DNA of 64,000 bases. Source: Xanthobacteraceae bacterium (lineage in GTDB: Bacteria > Pseudomonadota > Alphaproteobacteria > Rhizobiales > Xanthobacteraceae). Both the position numbers and the translations under genes were made by a program. Shown one piece after another: positions 39,811 through 49,881 of this stretch. The stretch covers positions 453,204 to 517,203 of the forward strand of contig JAHBZB010000002.1 in NCBI GenBank assembly GCA_019635635.1, in the 5' to 3' direction. Each line of letters starts with the position of its first letter. Position 1 is the first letter of the stretch. The notes beneath the pieces were generated by a model. The model saw only the letters and a list, made by a program, of their open reading frames with translations. It had not been told where the DNA came from and did no database searches.

Positions 39811-40566
39811 ATGCGGTTTCTGGCCTTCTCCGACGTTCATAACAACCTCGCCTGCGTGCGGAAAATGCGCGCGCAGGAACAGAACACGTTCGACGCCGTG
39901 CTGTTCGGCGGCGACATCGGGCGGAAAATCCCCGAGCAGTTTTTCGAGATTCTGGCGAGCTTCGACTGCCCCATTTTCTACGTCTATGGAAACTGGGACA
40001 TCGACCTTGCGCTCGATGCGAAGTTTCATCCCCGCGCGCAAATCCTGCATCGCAGTTCGGCGATGCTCGACGGCGTCACTTTCGCCGGCTTCAGCGACAA
40101 GCCCGATGGCGCCGTGCGGCGGCGCTTCGCGGGCGCTCTTAAAAAGTCCGGCGCGGATTTCTCGCGTACGATTCTGATGTGCCACTACGAACTGCGCGGC
40201 ATCGAAAAGGACTTCCCCGGCCTTGCGCTCCATCTCTACGGCCACACGCATGTCATGGAGCAGTTCGAGCGCAAGGGAACGAAATACGTGAACCTCGGCG
40301 TCCTGGACCGGCAGATTTCCGCGCGGCCGAAGGACAAGCCGGTCTGGGTCAAGGAAGACTGCCGCAATTACATCGCGGGCAATTATGCAATCGTCGAAAG
40401 CACCGGCGCAGGCTTCGGCGTGCGCTATGTCGCCTTGCCGAATGATTTTCCGGATTGGACGCCGGTAGACCGCAGCTTCCGGGGCATCGAATGGATCGAG
40501 GAGGAAAAGAAGTGGAGCGAGCCCGCCGACCCGCGCCTGCCCCGCTTCGAAATCGCGGGAGCGTGA
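39811..40566 (+). CDS. Calcineurin-like metallophosphoesterase
   Basis: A 251-aa protein with all metallophosphoesterase blocks: DVHNN (residues 8-12), GGDIG, GNWD, a CHYELRG block and GHTH. Two metals should be bound and a phosphoester hydrolysed, but the substrate is not evident. Such proteins range from cyclic-nucleotide to protein phosphatases. It starts at an ATG at 39811 and is followed 68 bp later by the ROK kinase gene on the same strand. Confidence 0.85.
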   Translation: MRFLAFSDVHNNLACVRKMRAQEQNTFDAVLFGGDIGRKIPEQFFEILASFDCPIFYVYGNWDIDLALDAKFHPRAQILHRSSAMLDGVTFAGFSDKPDGAVRRRFAGALKKSGADFSRTILMCHYELRGIEKDFPGLALHLYGHTHVMEQFERKGTKYVNLGVLDRQISARPKDKPVWVKEDCRNYIAGNYAIVESTGAGFGVRYVALPNDFPDWTPVDRSFRGIEWIEEEKKWSEPADPRLPRFEIAGA

Positions 40567-40634
40567 CCGTTTCCCGCTTGGCGCTGCAATCCGCCGCGAT
40601 ATGATCGCGCGGGGGAAGAAATAAGAGAAGAAGC

Positions 40635-41576
40635 ATGCCGGGGCCGCAAGGCTTTCGTATCGGGTTCGACGTCGGCGGCACCAAGATCGCGGTCTGCGTT
40701 CTGGACGAGGCGGGCAACTACGCCTTCAAGACCGAGATCGCGACGCCGCGGAACGACTACGCGACGTTCCTGCAATGCGCCGCCGAGATCCTGAAAGTCG
40801 CGCGCGAAGCGGTGCCGGGCGCCGCGGGTGCGACCATCGGCGTCGGCATTCCCGGCGAAATCGATGTCGTCGCCAACACCGTCAAGAACGCGAACAGCAC
40901 CTTCCTGATCGGAGAAAATCTCGAGACCGATCTCGAACGCGCCTTCGGCCAGAAGGTTCGGCTCGCCAACGACGCGCAATGCCTGATCGCATCCGAAGTG
41001 CAGGACGGCGCGGCGCAAGGAGCCGCGGTCGCCTTCGGCGTGATCCTCGGCACCGGCGTCGGCGGCGGCATCGCGATTAACGGCGAAGCATGGCGCGGCA
41101 ACAATCGTCTCGCGGGCGAATGGGGACACAACCCCTTCCCGTCGCGCGATGGCGAAATCATCGGCTCGCCCTGTTACTGCGGCCGCAACAACTGCATCGA
41201 AACAGTGCTCAGCGGCCCGGCACTGGTCGCGGCCTATGCCGACGCGACCGCGGGCGAAGCCGCGCAGTTGCCCGAGATCGAGGCGAAAGTCGCCGACGGC
41301 GATCCGGTCGCGCGCGAAGTGCTTTCCGAATATATCGACCATCTCGGCAATGCGCTTGCGACCGTGGTCGGCGTGCTCGACCCGGATGTGATCGTGCTCG
41401 GCGGCGGCGTCTCGAGTATCAGCTCGCTCTATCGCGAGTTACCGGACCGCGTGAGCGCGCACATGTTTCACAGCGCGCCCACCGCGCCGCGCTTCTCGAC
41501 GCCGATCGTGAAAAGCAAATGGGGTCCGGACTCGGGCGTGCGCGGCGCCGCCCGGCTCTGGCCTTTGCCGCGCTAG
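40635..41576 (+). CDS. ROK family sugar kinase (fructokinase/N-acetylglucosamine kinase type)
   Basis: A 313-aa ROK kinase with the ATP motif GFDVGGTKIAVCVLD, a GTGVGGGIAING motif, the EWGHNP catalytic region and the zinc-binding CYCGRNNCIE. The lack of an N-terminal helix-turn-helix shows that it is a kinase, not a ROK repressor. Closest in outline to Mak-type fructokinases or N-acetylglucosamine kinases; the sugar cannot be fixed. The start at 40635 follows GAAGAAGC. Confidence 0.85.
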   Translation: MPGPQGFRIGFDVGGTKIAVCVLDEAGNYAFKTEIATPRNDYATFLQCAAEILKVAREAVPGAAGATIGVGIPGEIDVVANTVKNANSTFLIGENLETDLERAFGQKVRLANDAQCLIASEVQDGAAQGAAVAFGVILGTGVGGGIAINGEAWRGNNRLAGEWGHNPFPSRDGEIIGSPCYCGRNNCIETVLSGPALVAAYADATAGEAAQLPEIEAKVADGDPVAREVLSEYIDHLGNALATVVGVLDPDVIVLGGGVSSISSLYRELPDRVSAHMFHSAPTAPRFSTPIVKSKWGPDSGVRGAARLWPLPR

Positions 41577-41611
41577 ATATAATTCCTGCACCATCGGCTT
41601 CGGGAGGGATC

Positions 41612-42007
41612 ATGCTCCGCATTTTTCTCGCGCTTCAGTTACTCGCCGCGGTGACGGTTATTGCCGGTGCGAGCGAACTGCACTTGCTCGCGGGCAACTG
41701 GCGCGTAACCGAAATCAAAGGCCGTGCGACAAACGCAACCGTCCCCACGACCTTCAATTTCATGGAGAATGGGAGGGCCGCGGGAAGCGCCGGCTGCAAC
41801 CGCTATCGCGCGCAAATGACGCTTAAGGACGACGAGTTGAGCTTCGGGATCGTCGCATCGACGGAAATGATGTGCGCGCCTGCCCAGATGGCGCAGGAGA
41901 CCGCTTTCCTCGCGCAACTACCGGCAATCCGCGGCTGGCGGATCGAAAACGGCAAACTTCTCCTGCTGGACGCACAGAATAACGTGGTTCTGCGCGCGGA
42001 GCGCTAG
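41612..42007 (+). CDS. META domain secreted protein
   Basis: A 131-aa protein. A good ribosome-binding site (GGGAGGG) precedes the ATG at 41612. The N-terminus is a signal peptide (MLRIFLALQLLAAVTVIAGA). The mature chain has the META pattern: LAGNWRVTEIKG, FNFMENGRAAGSAGCNRYRA and STEMMCAPAQM, matching the HslJ/META family found in envelope stress or novobiocin-resistance contexts. No enzymatic role is known. Its stop shares a CTAG with the convergent ArsC-like gene. Confidence 0.8.
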   Translation: MLRIFLALQLLAAVTVIAGASELHLLAGNWRVTEIKGRATNATVPTTFNFMENGRAAGSAGCNRYRAQMTLKDDELSFGIVASTEMMCAPAQMAQETAFLAQLPAIRGWRIENGKLLLLDAQNNVVLRAER

Positions 42008-42351
42008 AGCGCCTTCTTATATTCCTCCGGCTTGAAGCCGACGAGCAGCTTGCCGCCGGGCAGCTCCAGCACCGGACGCTTGATCATCGAAGGTTGCGAG
42101 AGCATCAGCGCGATCGCCTTCTTTTCGGTGACGCCTTCCTTTTCCTTCTCGGAAAGTTTGCGGAAGGTGGTGCCGGCGCGGTTGAGCAGCGTTTCCCACC
42201 CCGCCTTCTTCGCCCAGCCTTCGAGCTTCGTCTTCTCGATGCCGCTCGTCTTGTAATCGTGGAATGAATATTCCACGCCCTGCTTGTCGAGAAAGGCGCG
42301 CGCCTTCTTCATCGTGTCGCAGTTCTTGATACCGTAGATCGTGATGCTCAT
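42004..42351 (-). CDS. ArsC family reductase (YffB-like)
   Basis: A 115-aa thioredoxin-fold protein of the Spx/ArsC/YffB family, starting at the ATG at 42351 (MSITIYGIKNCDTMKKA). The active Cys is in KNCDT, with no second CxxC Cys; RPVLELPGGKLLVGFKPEEY is the conserved C-terminal region. YffB-like proteins bind glutathione and reduce thiols; true arsenate reductase activity is not implied. It is divergent from the ArsR operon. Its frame is open to 42426 but the extension is not conserved. Confidence 0.82.
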   Translation of the reverse strand: MSITIYGIKNCDTMKKARAFLDKQGVEYSFHDYKTSGIEKTKLEGWAKKAGWETLLNRAGTTFRKLSEKEKEGVTEKKAIALMLSQPSMIKRPVLELPGGKLLVGFKPEEYKKAL

Positions 42352-42416
42352 GCGCCGATTGTAGCGACTTCCTTCCGTGCCCGCCTGCTCCACGATCCGC
42401 ATCCACGATTTTCTAC

Positions 42417-42436
42417 ACTTAGGCATTGACCTAAGT
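42417..42436. promoter_or_regulatory. ArsR operator dyad in the divergent promoter region
   Basis: Perfect arms ACTTAGG (42417-42423) and CCTAAGT (42430-42436) with a 6-bp spacer. TTGACC (42426-42431) in the second half resembles a -35 box with a weak TAGCTT at 17 bp, so a bound repressor would block the promoter of the arsR operon. It is the only strong dyad between 42351 and 42484. Confidence 0.65.
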
Positions 42437-42483
42437 ATTGAGCGGAGCTAGCTTAGCCAGGAAATCGGAACTGGAACCCAAGG

Positions 42484-42840
42484 ATGAACCCGCAAATTTC
42501 GAGCGCATCGGCTTCCGCGCCGATCGACGCGATCTTCCGCGCGCTCGCGGACCCCACGCGGCGCAACGTGGTCGAGCGGCTCAGCCGCAAGCCGGCATCG
42601 GCGAGCGATCTCGCAGCACCCTATCGCATGGCGATGCCCTCGTTCTTCGAACACATGAAGGTGCTCGAAGGGTGCGGTCTCGTGCGCTCGAAGAAGCAAG
42701 GCCGGGTGCGCACCTATGAGCTTGCACCAAACCGCCTCAAAATCGCGGAAGACTGGATCGGCAAGCAGCGCCGCTTCTGGGAACAGCGGCTCGACCAGCT
42801 CGACGAATATCTGCTCAGCATGAAGGACGAAGAAAAATGA
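42484..42840 (+). CDS. ArsR family winged-helix regulator
   Basis: A 118-aa winged-helix protein: FRALADPTRRNVVERLSR, ASDLAAPYRMAMPSFFEHMK and the wing KKQGRVRTYEL. Metal-binding ELCVCDL-type cysteines are absent, so it is not a classic As/Cd sensor; only one Cys (EGCGL) is present. It belongs to the ArsR group that is paired with AHSA1/SRPBCC proteins: the next gene is such a protein, overlapping by ATGA. It probably represses the whole downstream operon through the dyad at 42417. Confidence 0.88.
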   Translation: MNPQISSASASAPIDAIFRALADPTRRNVVERLSRKPASASDLAAPYRMAMPSFFEHMKVLEGCGLVRSKKQGRVRTYELAPNRLKIAEDWIGKQRRFWEQRLDQLDEYLLSMKDEEK

Positions 42841-43322
42841 TCCCGTTCAAGCCCGACCCGAAATTCGACCTCGTTCTGGAGCGCGACATCGACGTGCCGG
42901 TCGAACTCGTGTGGAAAGTCTGGACCACGCCGGAGCACCTGAAGCACTGGTTCGTGCCGAAGCCGTGGTCGCTCGCCCGCTGCAAGATCGATCTACGCCC
43001 CGGCGGCGAGTTTTCTTCCGTCATGCTCTCGCCGGAGGGCAAGGAGTTTCCGAATAACGGCTGCTATCTCGAAATCGTACCCAACGAGCGACTGGTCTTC
43101 ACCGATACGCTGCTTGCAGGCTATCGCCCCTCGCCCAAGCCGTTCTTCACCGCAGCCCTTCTGCTCGAGCCCCGCAACGGCGGCACGCGCTACACCGCGA
43201 TCGCGATTCACGGCGAAGAAGCCACGCGCAAGCAGCACGAAGAGATGGGCTTCCATGACGGCTGGGGCACGGTGGTCACGCAGATGACCGACTATATCAA
43301 GGCCGGAATGAAACCGGCGTAA
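42837..43322 (+). CDS. SRPBCC/AHSA1 family protein
   Basis: A 161-aa START-like hydrophobic-pocket protein (AHSA1): FDLVLERDIDVPVELVWKVW, TPEHLKHWFVPKPW and DLRPGGEFSS. Members adjacent to ArsR regulators are thought to bind small ligands or to modulate the regulator. The ATG overlaps the arsR stop, so both are made from one mRNA, and a small-molecule response is plausible. Confidence 0.85.
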   Translation: MIPFKPDPKFDLVLERDIDVPVELVWKVWTTPEHLKHWFVPKPWSLARCKIDLRPGGEFSSVMLSPEGKEFPNNGCYLEIVPNERLVFTDTLLAGYRPSPKPFFTAALLLEPRNGGTRYTAIAIHGEEATRKQHEEMGFHDGWGTVVTQMTDYIKAGMKPA

Positions 43323-43346
43323 GCCGCGAAAACAGGAGTAACGAAC

Positions 43347-43775
43347 ATGGCGGACATGCCGAACATGAAAGTGCAGCCCTATCTTTTCTTCGACGGACGC
43401 TGCGAGGAAGCGCTCGAGTTTTACAAGAAAGCTCTCGGCGCCGAGGTAACCTTCATGATGCGCGGCGACGAAAGCCCCGATAAAGGCGGCGCGCACGCGA
43501 CCGGCGACAAGATCATGCATGCTGCCTTCATGGTCGGGAACACGCTGATCATGGCTTCCGACGGCTTCGCCAAAGGAAACCCGAAATTCGAGGGCTTTTC
43601 CCTTTCGATCACCGCAAAAGACGAAGCGGAATCCAAAAAACTATTCGGCGCGCTCTGCGAAGGCGGAGAAGTCACGCAAGCCATCATCAAGACCTTCTTC
43701 TCGCCGGCCTTCGGCATGGTGAAAGACAAGTTCGGCATGCACTGGATGGTGATCGTGCCGCAGGAAATGGCGTAA
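43347..43775 (+). CDS. VOC family protein (PhnB-like)
   Basis: A 142-aa vicinal-oxygen-chelate protein of PhnB/DUF899-like type: VQPYLFFDGRCEEALEFYKK, MIMHAAF-like MHAAFMVGNTLIMASDG and a C-terminal FGMHWMVIVPQEM. These proteins are glyoxalase-fold and often sit in stress or antibiotic-tolerance clusters; no substrate can be assigned. It follows the SRPBCC gene by 24 bp. Confidence 0.85.
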   Translation: MADMPNMKVQPYLFFDGRCEEALEFYKKALGAEVTFMMRGDESPDKGGAHATGDKIMHAAFMVGNTLIMASDGFAKGNPKFEGFSLSITAKDEAESKKLFGALCEGGEVTQAIIKTFFSPAFGMVKDKFGMHWMVIVPQEMA

Positions 43776-43794
43776 CGAAAGCGGAGCCGCGAAG

Positions 43795-45003
43795 ATGGAA
43801 TCGCCCTATCGCTGGATGATCGTCGCGGCCGGCGCAATCATGACCTGCGTCGCCGCGGGCGCGATGTTTTCTCTCGCGGTGTTTCTCGAACCGATGTCTC
43901 ACGCCACCGGCTGGTCGCGCGCAGGCATCTCCAGCGCGATGACGCTGAACTTCCTCGCGATGGCGCTCGGCAATTTCGGCTGGGGCGCCGCGAGCGACCG
44001 TTTCGGTCCGCGCATCGTGGTGCTGATCGGCGCGGTCGTGCTCGGACTCGCGCTGGTGCTGGCGAGCCGCGCGCAATCGCTCATCGCCTTTCAGGTGACC
44101 TACGGCGTGCTGGTCGGCATTTCGGCGAGCGCCTTCTTCGCGCCGATGATCGCGGCGACTACGGGCTGGTTCGAGACACAGAGAAGCCTTGCGGTCTCGC
44201 TGGTTTCGCTCGGCATCGGGGTCGCACCGATGACGATGTCGCCGCTCGTCGCCTGGCTCCTCTCCTCGCATGACTGGCGCACCGCCATGCTGATCGTCGG
44301 CCTGATCGCATGGGTGGTGCTGATCCCGACGGCGTTCCTCGTTCGCAGGTCGCCTGCCCTTGCGGCGGCAGCATCCGGCGCGATGCCCGCGGAAAGCGCG
44401 GGTACGATCCGCACGGTGCGCGAAGCGTTCCGTTCGCCGCAGTTCATCGTGCTTTCGCTCGTCTTCTTCGCGTGCTGCGCCGCGCATTCCGGGCCGATCT
44501 TCCACATGGTGAGCTACGCGATCTTCTGCGGCGTCGGGCCGCTCGCCGCGGTCAGCATCTACAGCGTCGAAGGCATCGGCGGACTTGGCGGGCGCGTGCT
44601 GTTCGGCGTCGCGGCCGACAGGCTCGGCGTGAAGCCGGTCCTGATCGCGGGACTGCTCGTGCAGGCGCTCGCGATCGGCACCTATATCTATGTGCGCGAA
44701 CTGAAAGAATTCTATTCGCTCGCACTGATCTTCGGCGCGGCCTATGGCGGCGTGATGCCGCTCTATGCGGTGCTTGCGCGCGAATATTTCGGGCAGGCGA
44801 TCATGGGCACGGTGTTCGGCGCGGTGACGATGGTGTCTTCGCTCGGCATGGCGGCGGGACCGCTGATCGGCGGCTGGCTCTACGACAGCTACGGCGCCTA
44901 CACCTGGCTGTTCGTCGGATCCTGCGCGGTGGGCCTTGGCGCGGTTGCGATTGCGCTGGCCTTCCCTCCGGTGCCGTCACAGCGCAAGCTGCAACCCGCA
45001 TAG
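43795..45003 (+). CDS. MFS transporter
   Basis: A 402-aa major-facilitator permease with 12 predicted helices ([19 protein letters not shown] at the start). The loop 2-3 motif reads [12 protein letters not shown] and a comparable [16 protein letters not shown] motif begins the second half. Resembles oxalate/formate or monocarboxylate-type MFS (family containing OxlT-like proteins) rather than a drug efflux pump, but this is uncertain. It is the fourth gene of the ArsR-headed run. Confidence 0.85.
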   Translation: MESPYRWMIVAAGAIMTCVAAGAMFSLAVFLEPMSHATGWSRAGISSAMTLNFLAMALGNFGWGAASDRFGPRIVVLIGAVVLGLALVLASRAQSLIAFQVTYGVLVGISASAFFAPMIAATTGWFETQRSLAVSLVSLGIGVAPMTMSPLVAWLLSSHDWRTAMLIVGLIAWVVLIPTAFLVRRSPALAAAASGAMPAESAGTIRTVREAFRSPQFIVLSLVFFACCAAHSGPIFHMVSYAIFCGVGPLAAVSIYSVEGIGGLGGRVLFGVAADRLGVKPVLIAGLLVQALAIGTYIYVRELKEFYSLALIFGAAYGGVMPLYAVLAREYFGQAIMGTVFGAVTMVSSLGMAAGPLIGGWLYDSYGAYTWLFVGSCAVGLGAVAIALAFPPVPSQRKLQPA

Positions 45004-45013
45004 GAGCAGAGAC

Positions 45014-45409
<396 letters not shown>

Positions 45410-45423
45410 GAACGGAGAGAACG

Positions 45424-45813
45424 ATGAGCGAAAAGACGATGGTCTGGACCGGACGCGTGCTTTCCGGAATTTTCGTGCTGTTCATGCTCGGCGCGTCGGT
45501 CGCGCCGAAACTGCTGGGATTGCCCGTCGCCGAAGAAACCATGAAAGCGCTCGGCTGGCCCGCGGGCCATGTGCTCTGGATCGGTATTTTCGAGCTCGTT
45601 TGCGTGTTGCTCTACGTCTATCCGCGCACCAACCTGCTCGGCGCGGCGCTGACGATGGCGCTCTTCGGCGGCGCGATGGCGACCCATATCCGCGCCGGAT
45701 CGCCGCTCTTCAGCCATGTGCTGTTCAGCATCTATCTCGCGCTCTTCATGTGGGGCGGCCTGTGGCTGCGCGACCCGAAGATTCGGGCGATGTTTCCGCT
45801 GCGGAGGGACTGA
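45424..45813 (+). CDS. DoxX family membrane protein
   Basis: A 129-aa four-helix membrane protein: VWTGRVLSGIFVLFMLGASV, the KLLGLPVAEETMKALG loop and HVLFSIYLALFMWGGLWL. The DoxX/DUF4260 superfamily includes subunits of redox complexes linked to thiol and ROS metabolism, but function here is inferred only by family. It precedes the reductase-like gene with no gap (stop at 45813, next start at 45815). Confidence 0.82.
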   Translation: MSEKTMVWTGRVLSGIFVLFMLGASVAPKLLGLPVAEETMKALGWPAGHVLWIGIFELVCVLLYVYPRTNLLGAALTMALFGGAMATHIRAGSPLFSHVLFSIYLALFMWGGLWLRDPKIRAMFPLRRD

Positions 45814-45814
45814 C

Positions 45815-46345
45815 GTGGCGAAACTCGTATTCGGCATGAACCAGTCGCTCGACGGCTACGTCGATCATGACAAGTTTGTGCCGCCGCCCGCGCTCTTTCG
45901 CCATTTCATCGAAGAAGCGAAGGCGCAAACCGGCAGCATCTACGGCCGCAAGATTTACGAGATCATGCGCTATTGGGACGACGAACAGCCCGGATGGGAC
46001 GCGCCCGAGCGGGAGTTCGCGGCGGCATGGCGGAAGCAGCCGAAATGGGTGGCCTCGCGCACGCTTCAATCGGCCGGGCCGAATGCCACGCTTGTCGCGG
46101 GCGATCTTGGAGACGCGATCCGCAAGCTGAAAGCCGAACACGACGGCGAGATCGAAGTCGCGGGGCCGGTTCTGGCACAAAGCCTCACCGCGCTCGGCCT
46201 GATCGACGAATACCGGATTTACCTGCACCCGGTCGTGCTGGGCAGCGGCAATCCCTATTTCGCCGGCCCGCGCCCGCCGCTGCGGCTTACCGGCCATGAC
46301 GTGATCGCAGGCGATGTGATCCGGCTGACTTACGTGCCTGCTTAG
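45815..46345 (+). CDS. Dihydrofolate reductase-like (RibD C-terminal) protein
   Basis: A 176-aa protein with the RibD_C/DHFR-like fold: MAKLVFGMNQSLDGYVDHDK, GSIYGRKIYEIM, EIEVAGPVLAQSLTALGLIDEY and LHPVVLGSG. The start is a GTG at 45815 after a good GCGGAGGG site. These proteins bind NADPH, but most are not the folate enzyme; they commonly accompany VOC, AHSA1 and DoxX genes. It is the last gene of the ArsR run and converges on nhaA. Confidence 0.83.
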   Translation: MAKLVFGMNQSLDGYVDHDKFVPPPALFRHFIEEAKAQTGSIYGRKIYEIMRYWDDEQPGWDAPEREFAAAWRKQPKWVASRTLQSAGPNATLVAGDLGDAIRKLKAEHDGEIEVAGPVLAQSLTALGLIDEYRIYLHPVVLGSGNPYFAGPRPPLRLTGHDVIAGDVIRLTYVPA

Positions 46346-46361
46346 GTCGCGGCGCCTGGCG

Positions 46362-47561
46362 TCAGGTTCGCGGCGCACGCCAGAGCACGAGCGCCCCGAG
46401 CACCCCTGAAAGCAGCGAACCGGCGAGCACGCCGATTTTCACGCGCGTCTCGAAAGCCGGGTCGAGGCCTTGAAAGGCGAGCGCGCCGATGAACAGGCTC
46501 ATGGTGAAACCGATGCCGCATAGAATGCTGACGCCGAAAAGCTGACGCAGGGATGCATTCGCAGGCGCGGGCGCGAAACCGGAACGGATCATAAGCCACG
46601 ACGCACCGAAGACGCCGATCGCCTTGCCGAACAGGAGGCCGCCGGCAATGCCGAGCGGAATTGCTTCGAACAAGTTCGCAATCGTCACGCCCTGCAACGA
46701 CACGCCTGCATTGGCGAATGCGAACATCGGCAGCACGAGAAACGCGACCCATGGGTGCAGTCCGTGCTCGAGCGGACCCGCGACCGCCTTGCCGCTTGCA
46801 TCCCGCAATGGAATTGCGAGCGCGGTCGCGACACCGGCGAGCGTGGCATGCACGCCCGACTTCAGCACGCAGACCCAGACCACCAGACCCACGACGATAT
46901 AAAGATCAGCGCGTGAAATTCCCGCCCGGTTCATTGCGAACAAAAGCGCGCAGCCGGCGAGCGCCGCCACGAGCACACCGAGCGAGAGATTGGACGTATA
47001 GAACGCCGCGATGATCGCGATTGCGCCGAGATCGTCGATGATCGCGACCGCCGTCAGAAACACCTTCAACGAAGTAGGCACCCGCGAACCGAGCAGCATC
47101 ACGATGCCGATGGCAAACGCAATGTCGGTTGCCGCCGGAATCGCCCAGCCATGCAAGGCGACCGGATCGCGCCAGTTGATCGCCGCATAAATCAGCGCCG
47201 GAACGGCCATGCCGCCGGCCGCCGCAACCGCCGGCAGCGTCGCCTTGCGCACAGAGGCCAGCTCGCCCTCGACGAACTCACGCTTGATCTCCAGCCCGAC
47301 AAGAAAGAAGAACACCGCCATCCAGAGATCGTTGACCCAAAGCAGCAACGGTTTGGCGACGACGATCAGTCCACCGACATCGACGGTGCCGGGGATGCGA
47401 TTGAATGCCTCATAAACTTCGCGCCATGGCGAATTGCTGAAGATGAGCGCAATCACAGCGGCAATCGCGAGCACGATACCGCCCGCGGCCTCATGAGCGA
47501 AGAAGCGGTAAAAGGCGCGCGTGAGCCGCGATCGGCCCTTCACTTCCGCTTCGCGTTGCAT
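46362..47561 (-). CDS. nhaA: Na+/H+ antiporter NhaA
   Basis: An inner-membrane antiporter that expels Na+ or Li+ in exchange for H+ at alkaline pH. From the ATG at 47561 the protein is 399 aa with 12 helices; the ion-binding pair is Asp176-Asp177 (AIIDDLGAIA), a further Asp lies in ATDIAFAIG, and NDLWMAVFFFLVGLEIKREF is typical. The frame is open much further upstream (to 47777) without conserved content. It is monocistronic, convergent with the ArsR run. Confidence 0.93.
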   Translation of the reverse strand: MQREAEVKGRSRLTRAFYRFFAHEAAGGIVLAIAAVIALIFSNSPWREVYEAFNRIPGTVDVGGLIVVAKPLLLWVNDLWMAVFFFLVGLEIKREFVEGELASVRKATLPAVAAAGGMAVPALIYAAINWRDPVALHGWAIPAATDIAFAIGIVMLLGSRVPTSLKVFLTAVAIIDDLGAIAIIAAFYTSNLSLGVLVAALAGCALLFAMNRAGISRADLYIVVGLVVWVCVLKSGVHATLAGVATALAIPLRDASGKAVAGPLEHGLHPWVAFLVLPMFAFANAGVSLQGVTIANLFEAIPLGIAGGLLFGKAIGVFGASWLMIRSGFAPAPANASLRQLFGVSILCGIGFTMSLFIGALAFQGLDPAFETRVKIGVLAGSLLSGVLGALVLWRAPRT

Positions 47562-47745
47562 CGGCAATACCCCTGCGCAATGTTCCCGGGCCGCTACCCT
47601 TGCCCGAATTGCGCCGGATTGCCCACCGGGCAGCACGCCGCACCAGGCAGCACGCAGCAGCAAAACGCATGCAGGCGGACTCAAACTCCACCTGCGCTGA
47701 AACTTCTGTGGCGAAGGCGAACGCGCGGGGAAGAAGCAGCGGGCC

Positions 47746-48069
47746 TTACGGCGCGTCGTCGGAGCGGACGGCGCCACCCTCGCCTTCGAGGCGCTGGAGC
47801 TGCTTCACGTCTTGCCGCGTGAATTTCAGGCGCACGCCAGCGCCCATGTCATGGCTCTCCTCGACGATGAGAACGCCGAAGGTTTCGAGCGCGCGGCGCG
47901 CGGCTTCTGCATCTGCATCGGTGTGAAGCCAGGCGCCGCCGTTCGCCTCGATCGCGGCAATCGTGTCTTCGCTGACACCCGCGGCCTTGGCGAAATCCTC
48001 GCGGCCGACGCCGGCCAGCGCACGCGCCGCGGCGACCAGTCTTCCGGTAAGCTTGATGCTTGCGCTCAT
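47746..48069 (-). CDS. XRE-like helix-turn-helix protein
   Basis: A 107-aa protein with a degenerate XRE-type helix-turn-helix: LVAAARALAGVGREDFAKAA, GVSEDTIAAIEANGG. The C-terminal half contains a short alpha/beta segment (ALETFGVLIVEESHDMGAGV) seen in other rhizobial XRE-like regulators. The target is unknown. It is downstream of guaA on the same strand, separated by 72 bp, so it may share the guaA transcript. Confidence 0.75.
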   Translation of the reverse strand: MSASIKLTGRLVAAARALAGVGREDFAKAAGVSEDTIAAIEANGGAWLHTDADAEAARRALETFGVLIVEESHDMGAGVRLKFTRQDVKQLQRLEGEGGAVRSDDAP

Positions 48070-48141
48070 GTCCCGGCTCCGTTCACGGCTGCGGGGATGA
48101 TGCGAAGTTTTTGCGGAGACGACAAGCGGCGTAATTACGCC

Positions 48142-49740
48142 TCACTCCCACTCAATCGTTCCCGGCGGCTTGCTCGTCACGTCATAAACGACGCGGTTCA
48201 CACCCTTCACCTCGTTGATGATGCGCGTTGCCACCTGCCCGAGAAACTTCATGTCGAAGGGATAGAAGTCGGCGGTCATGCCATCGACCGAAGTCACCGC
48301 ACGGAGGCCCAGCACATGATCGTAGGTGCGGCCGTCGCCCATGACGCCGACGGTCTTCACCGGAAGAATGACGGCAAAGGCCTGCCAGATTTCGTCGTAC
48401 AAACCGGCCTTGCGGATTTCGTCGAGATAAATCGCGTCCGCGAGCCGCAAGATATCGAGCGCCTCTTTCGTGACCTCGCCCGGACAGCGGATCGCAAGTC
48501 CCGGCCCCGGAAACGGATGGCGGCCGACGAACACATCCGGCAAGCCCAGTTCCTTGCCGAGCTTGCGCACCTCGTCCTTGAACAATTCGCGCAAGGGCTC
48601 GACCAGCTTCATGTTCATGCGCGCGGGCAAGCCGCCGACATTGTGGTGCGACTTGATCGTGACCGAAGGGCCGCCGGTAAACGATACGCTCTCGATCACG
48701 TCGGGATAGAGTGTGCCCTGCGCGAGAAATTCCGCGCCGCCGATCTTCTTCGCTTCGGCCTCGAACACGTCGATGAACAACTTGCCGATGATCTTGCGCT
48801 TCTGCTCCGGATCGGTGACGCCTTTCAACTCGCTGAGGAACGTATTGCTCGCGTCGGCATGTACCAGCGGAATGTTGTAGTGATTGCGGAACAGGTCGAC
48901 GACGGTTCTCGCTTCGTTGAGCCGCAGCAAACCATGATCGACGAAGACGCAGGTCAACTGCTCACCGATTGCCTCGTGAATGAGGAGTGCTGCAACCGAA
49001 GAATCCACGCCGCCCGAAAGCCCGCAGATCACGCGGCCCTTGCCGACCTGCGCGCGGATGCGCTCGATCGCTTCTTCGCGAAACGCGCGCATCGACCAGT
49101 CGGCCTTCGCACCCGCCACTTTCAAAACGAAATTCTGCAACAGCTTCGCGCCGTCCGGCGTGTGATAGACTTCCGGGTGAAACTGCATCGCGTAATAGCG
49201 GCGCGTGTCGTCGCCGATGATCGCGATCGGCGAATTCGGCGCCTTGCCGAGCACGCGGAAGCCCTTCGGCAACACCGTCACGCGGTCGCCGTGGCTCATC
49301 CAGACCGGATATTTGCCGCCGCGCTGCCACACGCCCGCGAACAGCGGCGCGTCTTCGGTAATCTCTACTTCGGCGCGGCCGAATTCGCGGTGATGCCCGC
49401 CCTCGACCTCACCGCCGAGCTGCTGCGCCATGGTCTGCTCGCCGTAGCAGATGCCGAGCACCGGCAGACCGCTCTCGAAAATCGTCTGGGGTGCGGCGGG
49501 CGCGTTTTCATCCAGCACCGAGGCCGGGCCGCCCGACAGGATCACCGCCTTCGGGTTCATCTTCTCGAACGCGGCTTCCGCCGACTGGAACGGCACGATC
49601 TCGGAATAGACCCCCATCTCGCGCACGCGGCGCGCAATCAGCTGCGTCACCTGCGAGCCGAAATCGACGATCAGGATTTTGTCGTGGTCGGGGGTATGGG
49701 CGGCGGAAGGCTTGGTCGGCGCGCTGGCTTGGCTGCTCAT
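48142..49740 (-). CDS. guaA: GMP synthase (glutamine-hydrolysing)
   Basis: Converts XMP to GMP using glutamine and ATP. The protein (532 aa) shows the class I amidotransferase block [17 protein letters not shown] (nucleophile Cys), a His/Glu pair (FHPEVYHT), the PP-ATPase motif [14 protein letters not shown] and the C-terminal dimerisation domain ending PPGTIEWE. Canonical GICYGMQ here reads GICYGEQ, a mild change. I chose the ATG at 49740; an upstream start at 49749 is possible. Confidence 0.96.
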   Translation of the reverse strand: MSSQASAPTKPSAAHTPDHDKILIVDFGSQVTQLIARRVREMGVYSEIVPFQSAEAAFEKMNPKAVILSGGPASVLDENAPAAPQTIFESGLPVLGICYGEQTMAQQLGGEVEGGHHREFGRAEVEITEDAPLFAGVWQRGGKYPVWMSHGDRVTVLPKGFRVLGKAPNSPIAIIGDDTRRYYAMQFHPEVYHTPDGAKLLQNFVLKVAGAKADWSMRAFREEAIERIRAQVGKGRVICGLSGGVDSSVAALLIHEAIGEQLTCVFVDHGLLRLNEARTVVDLFRNHYNIPLVHADASNTFLSELKGVTDPEQKRKIIGKLFIDVFEAEAKKIGGAEFLAQGTLYPDVIESVSFTGGPSVTIKSHHNVGGLPARMNMKLVEPLRELFKDEVRKLGKELGLPDVFVGRHPFPGPGLAIRCPGEVTKEALDILRLADAIYLDEIRKAGLYDEIWQAFAVILPVKTVGVMGDGRTYDHVLGLRAVTSVDGMTADFYPFDMKFLGQVATRIINEVKGVNRVVYDVTSKPPGTIEWE

Positions 49741-49881
49741 GGCAAGCAACTAAGGGAAGCCGTTTCGGCCCGCAAGCGAGGCCACGCAAGGCCGGCATGC
49801 TTTCCAACAGCTTAAGGCGGCGGTGAGCCGCCGCGGGCGGCCCTAACCGGGCGTTAGGCCGTGGCGCGCTAGAAAACGGGC

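Noticed and set aside
42004..42840. Arsenic resistance operon
   Set aside because: The ArsC-like protein is of the YffB type and the ArsR lacks As-binding cysteines; no ArsB or Acr3 is nearby.
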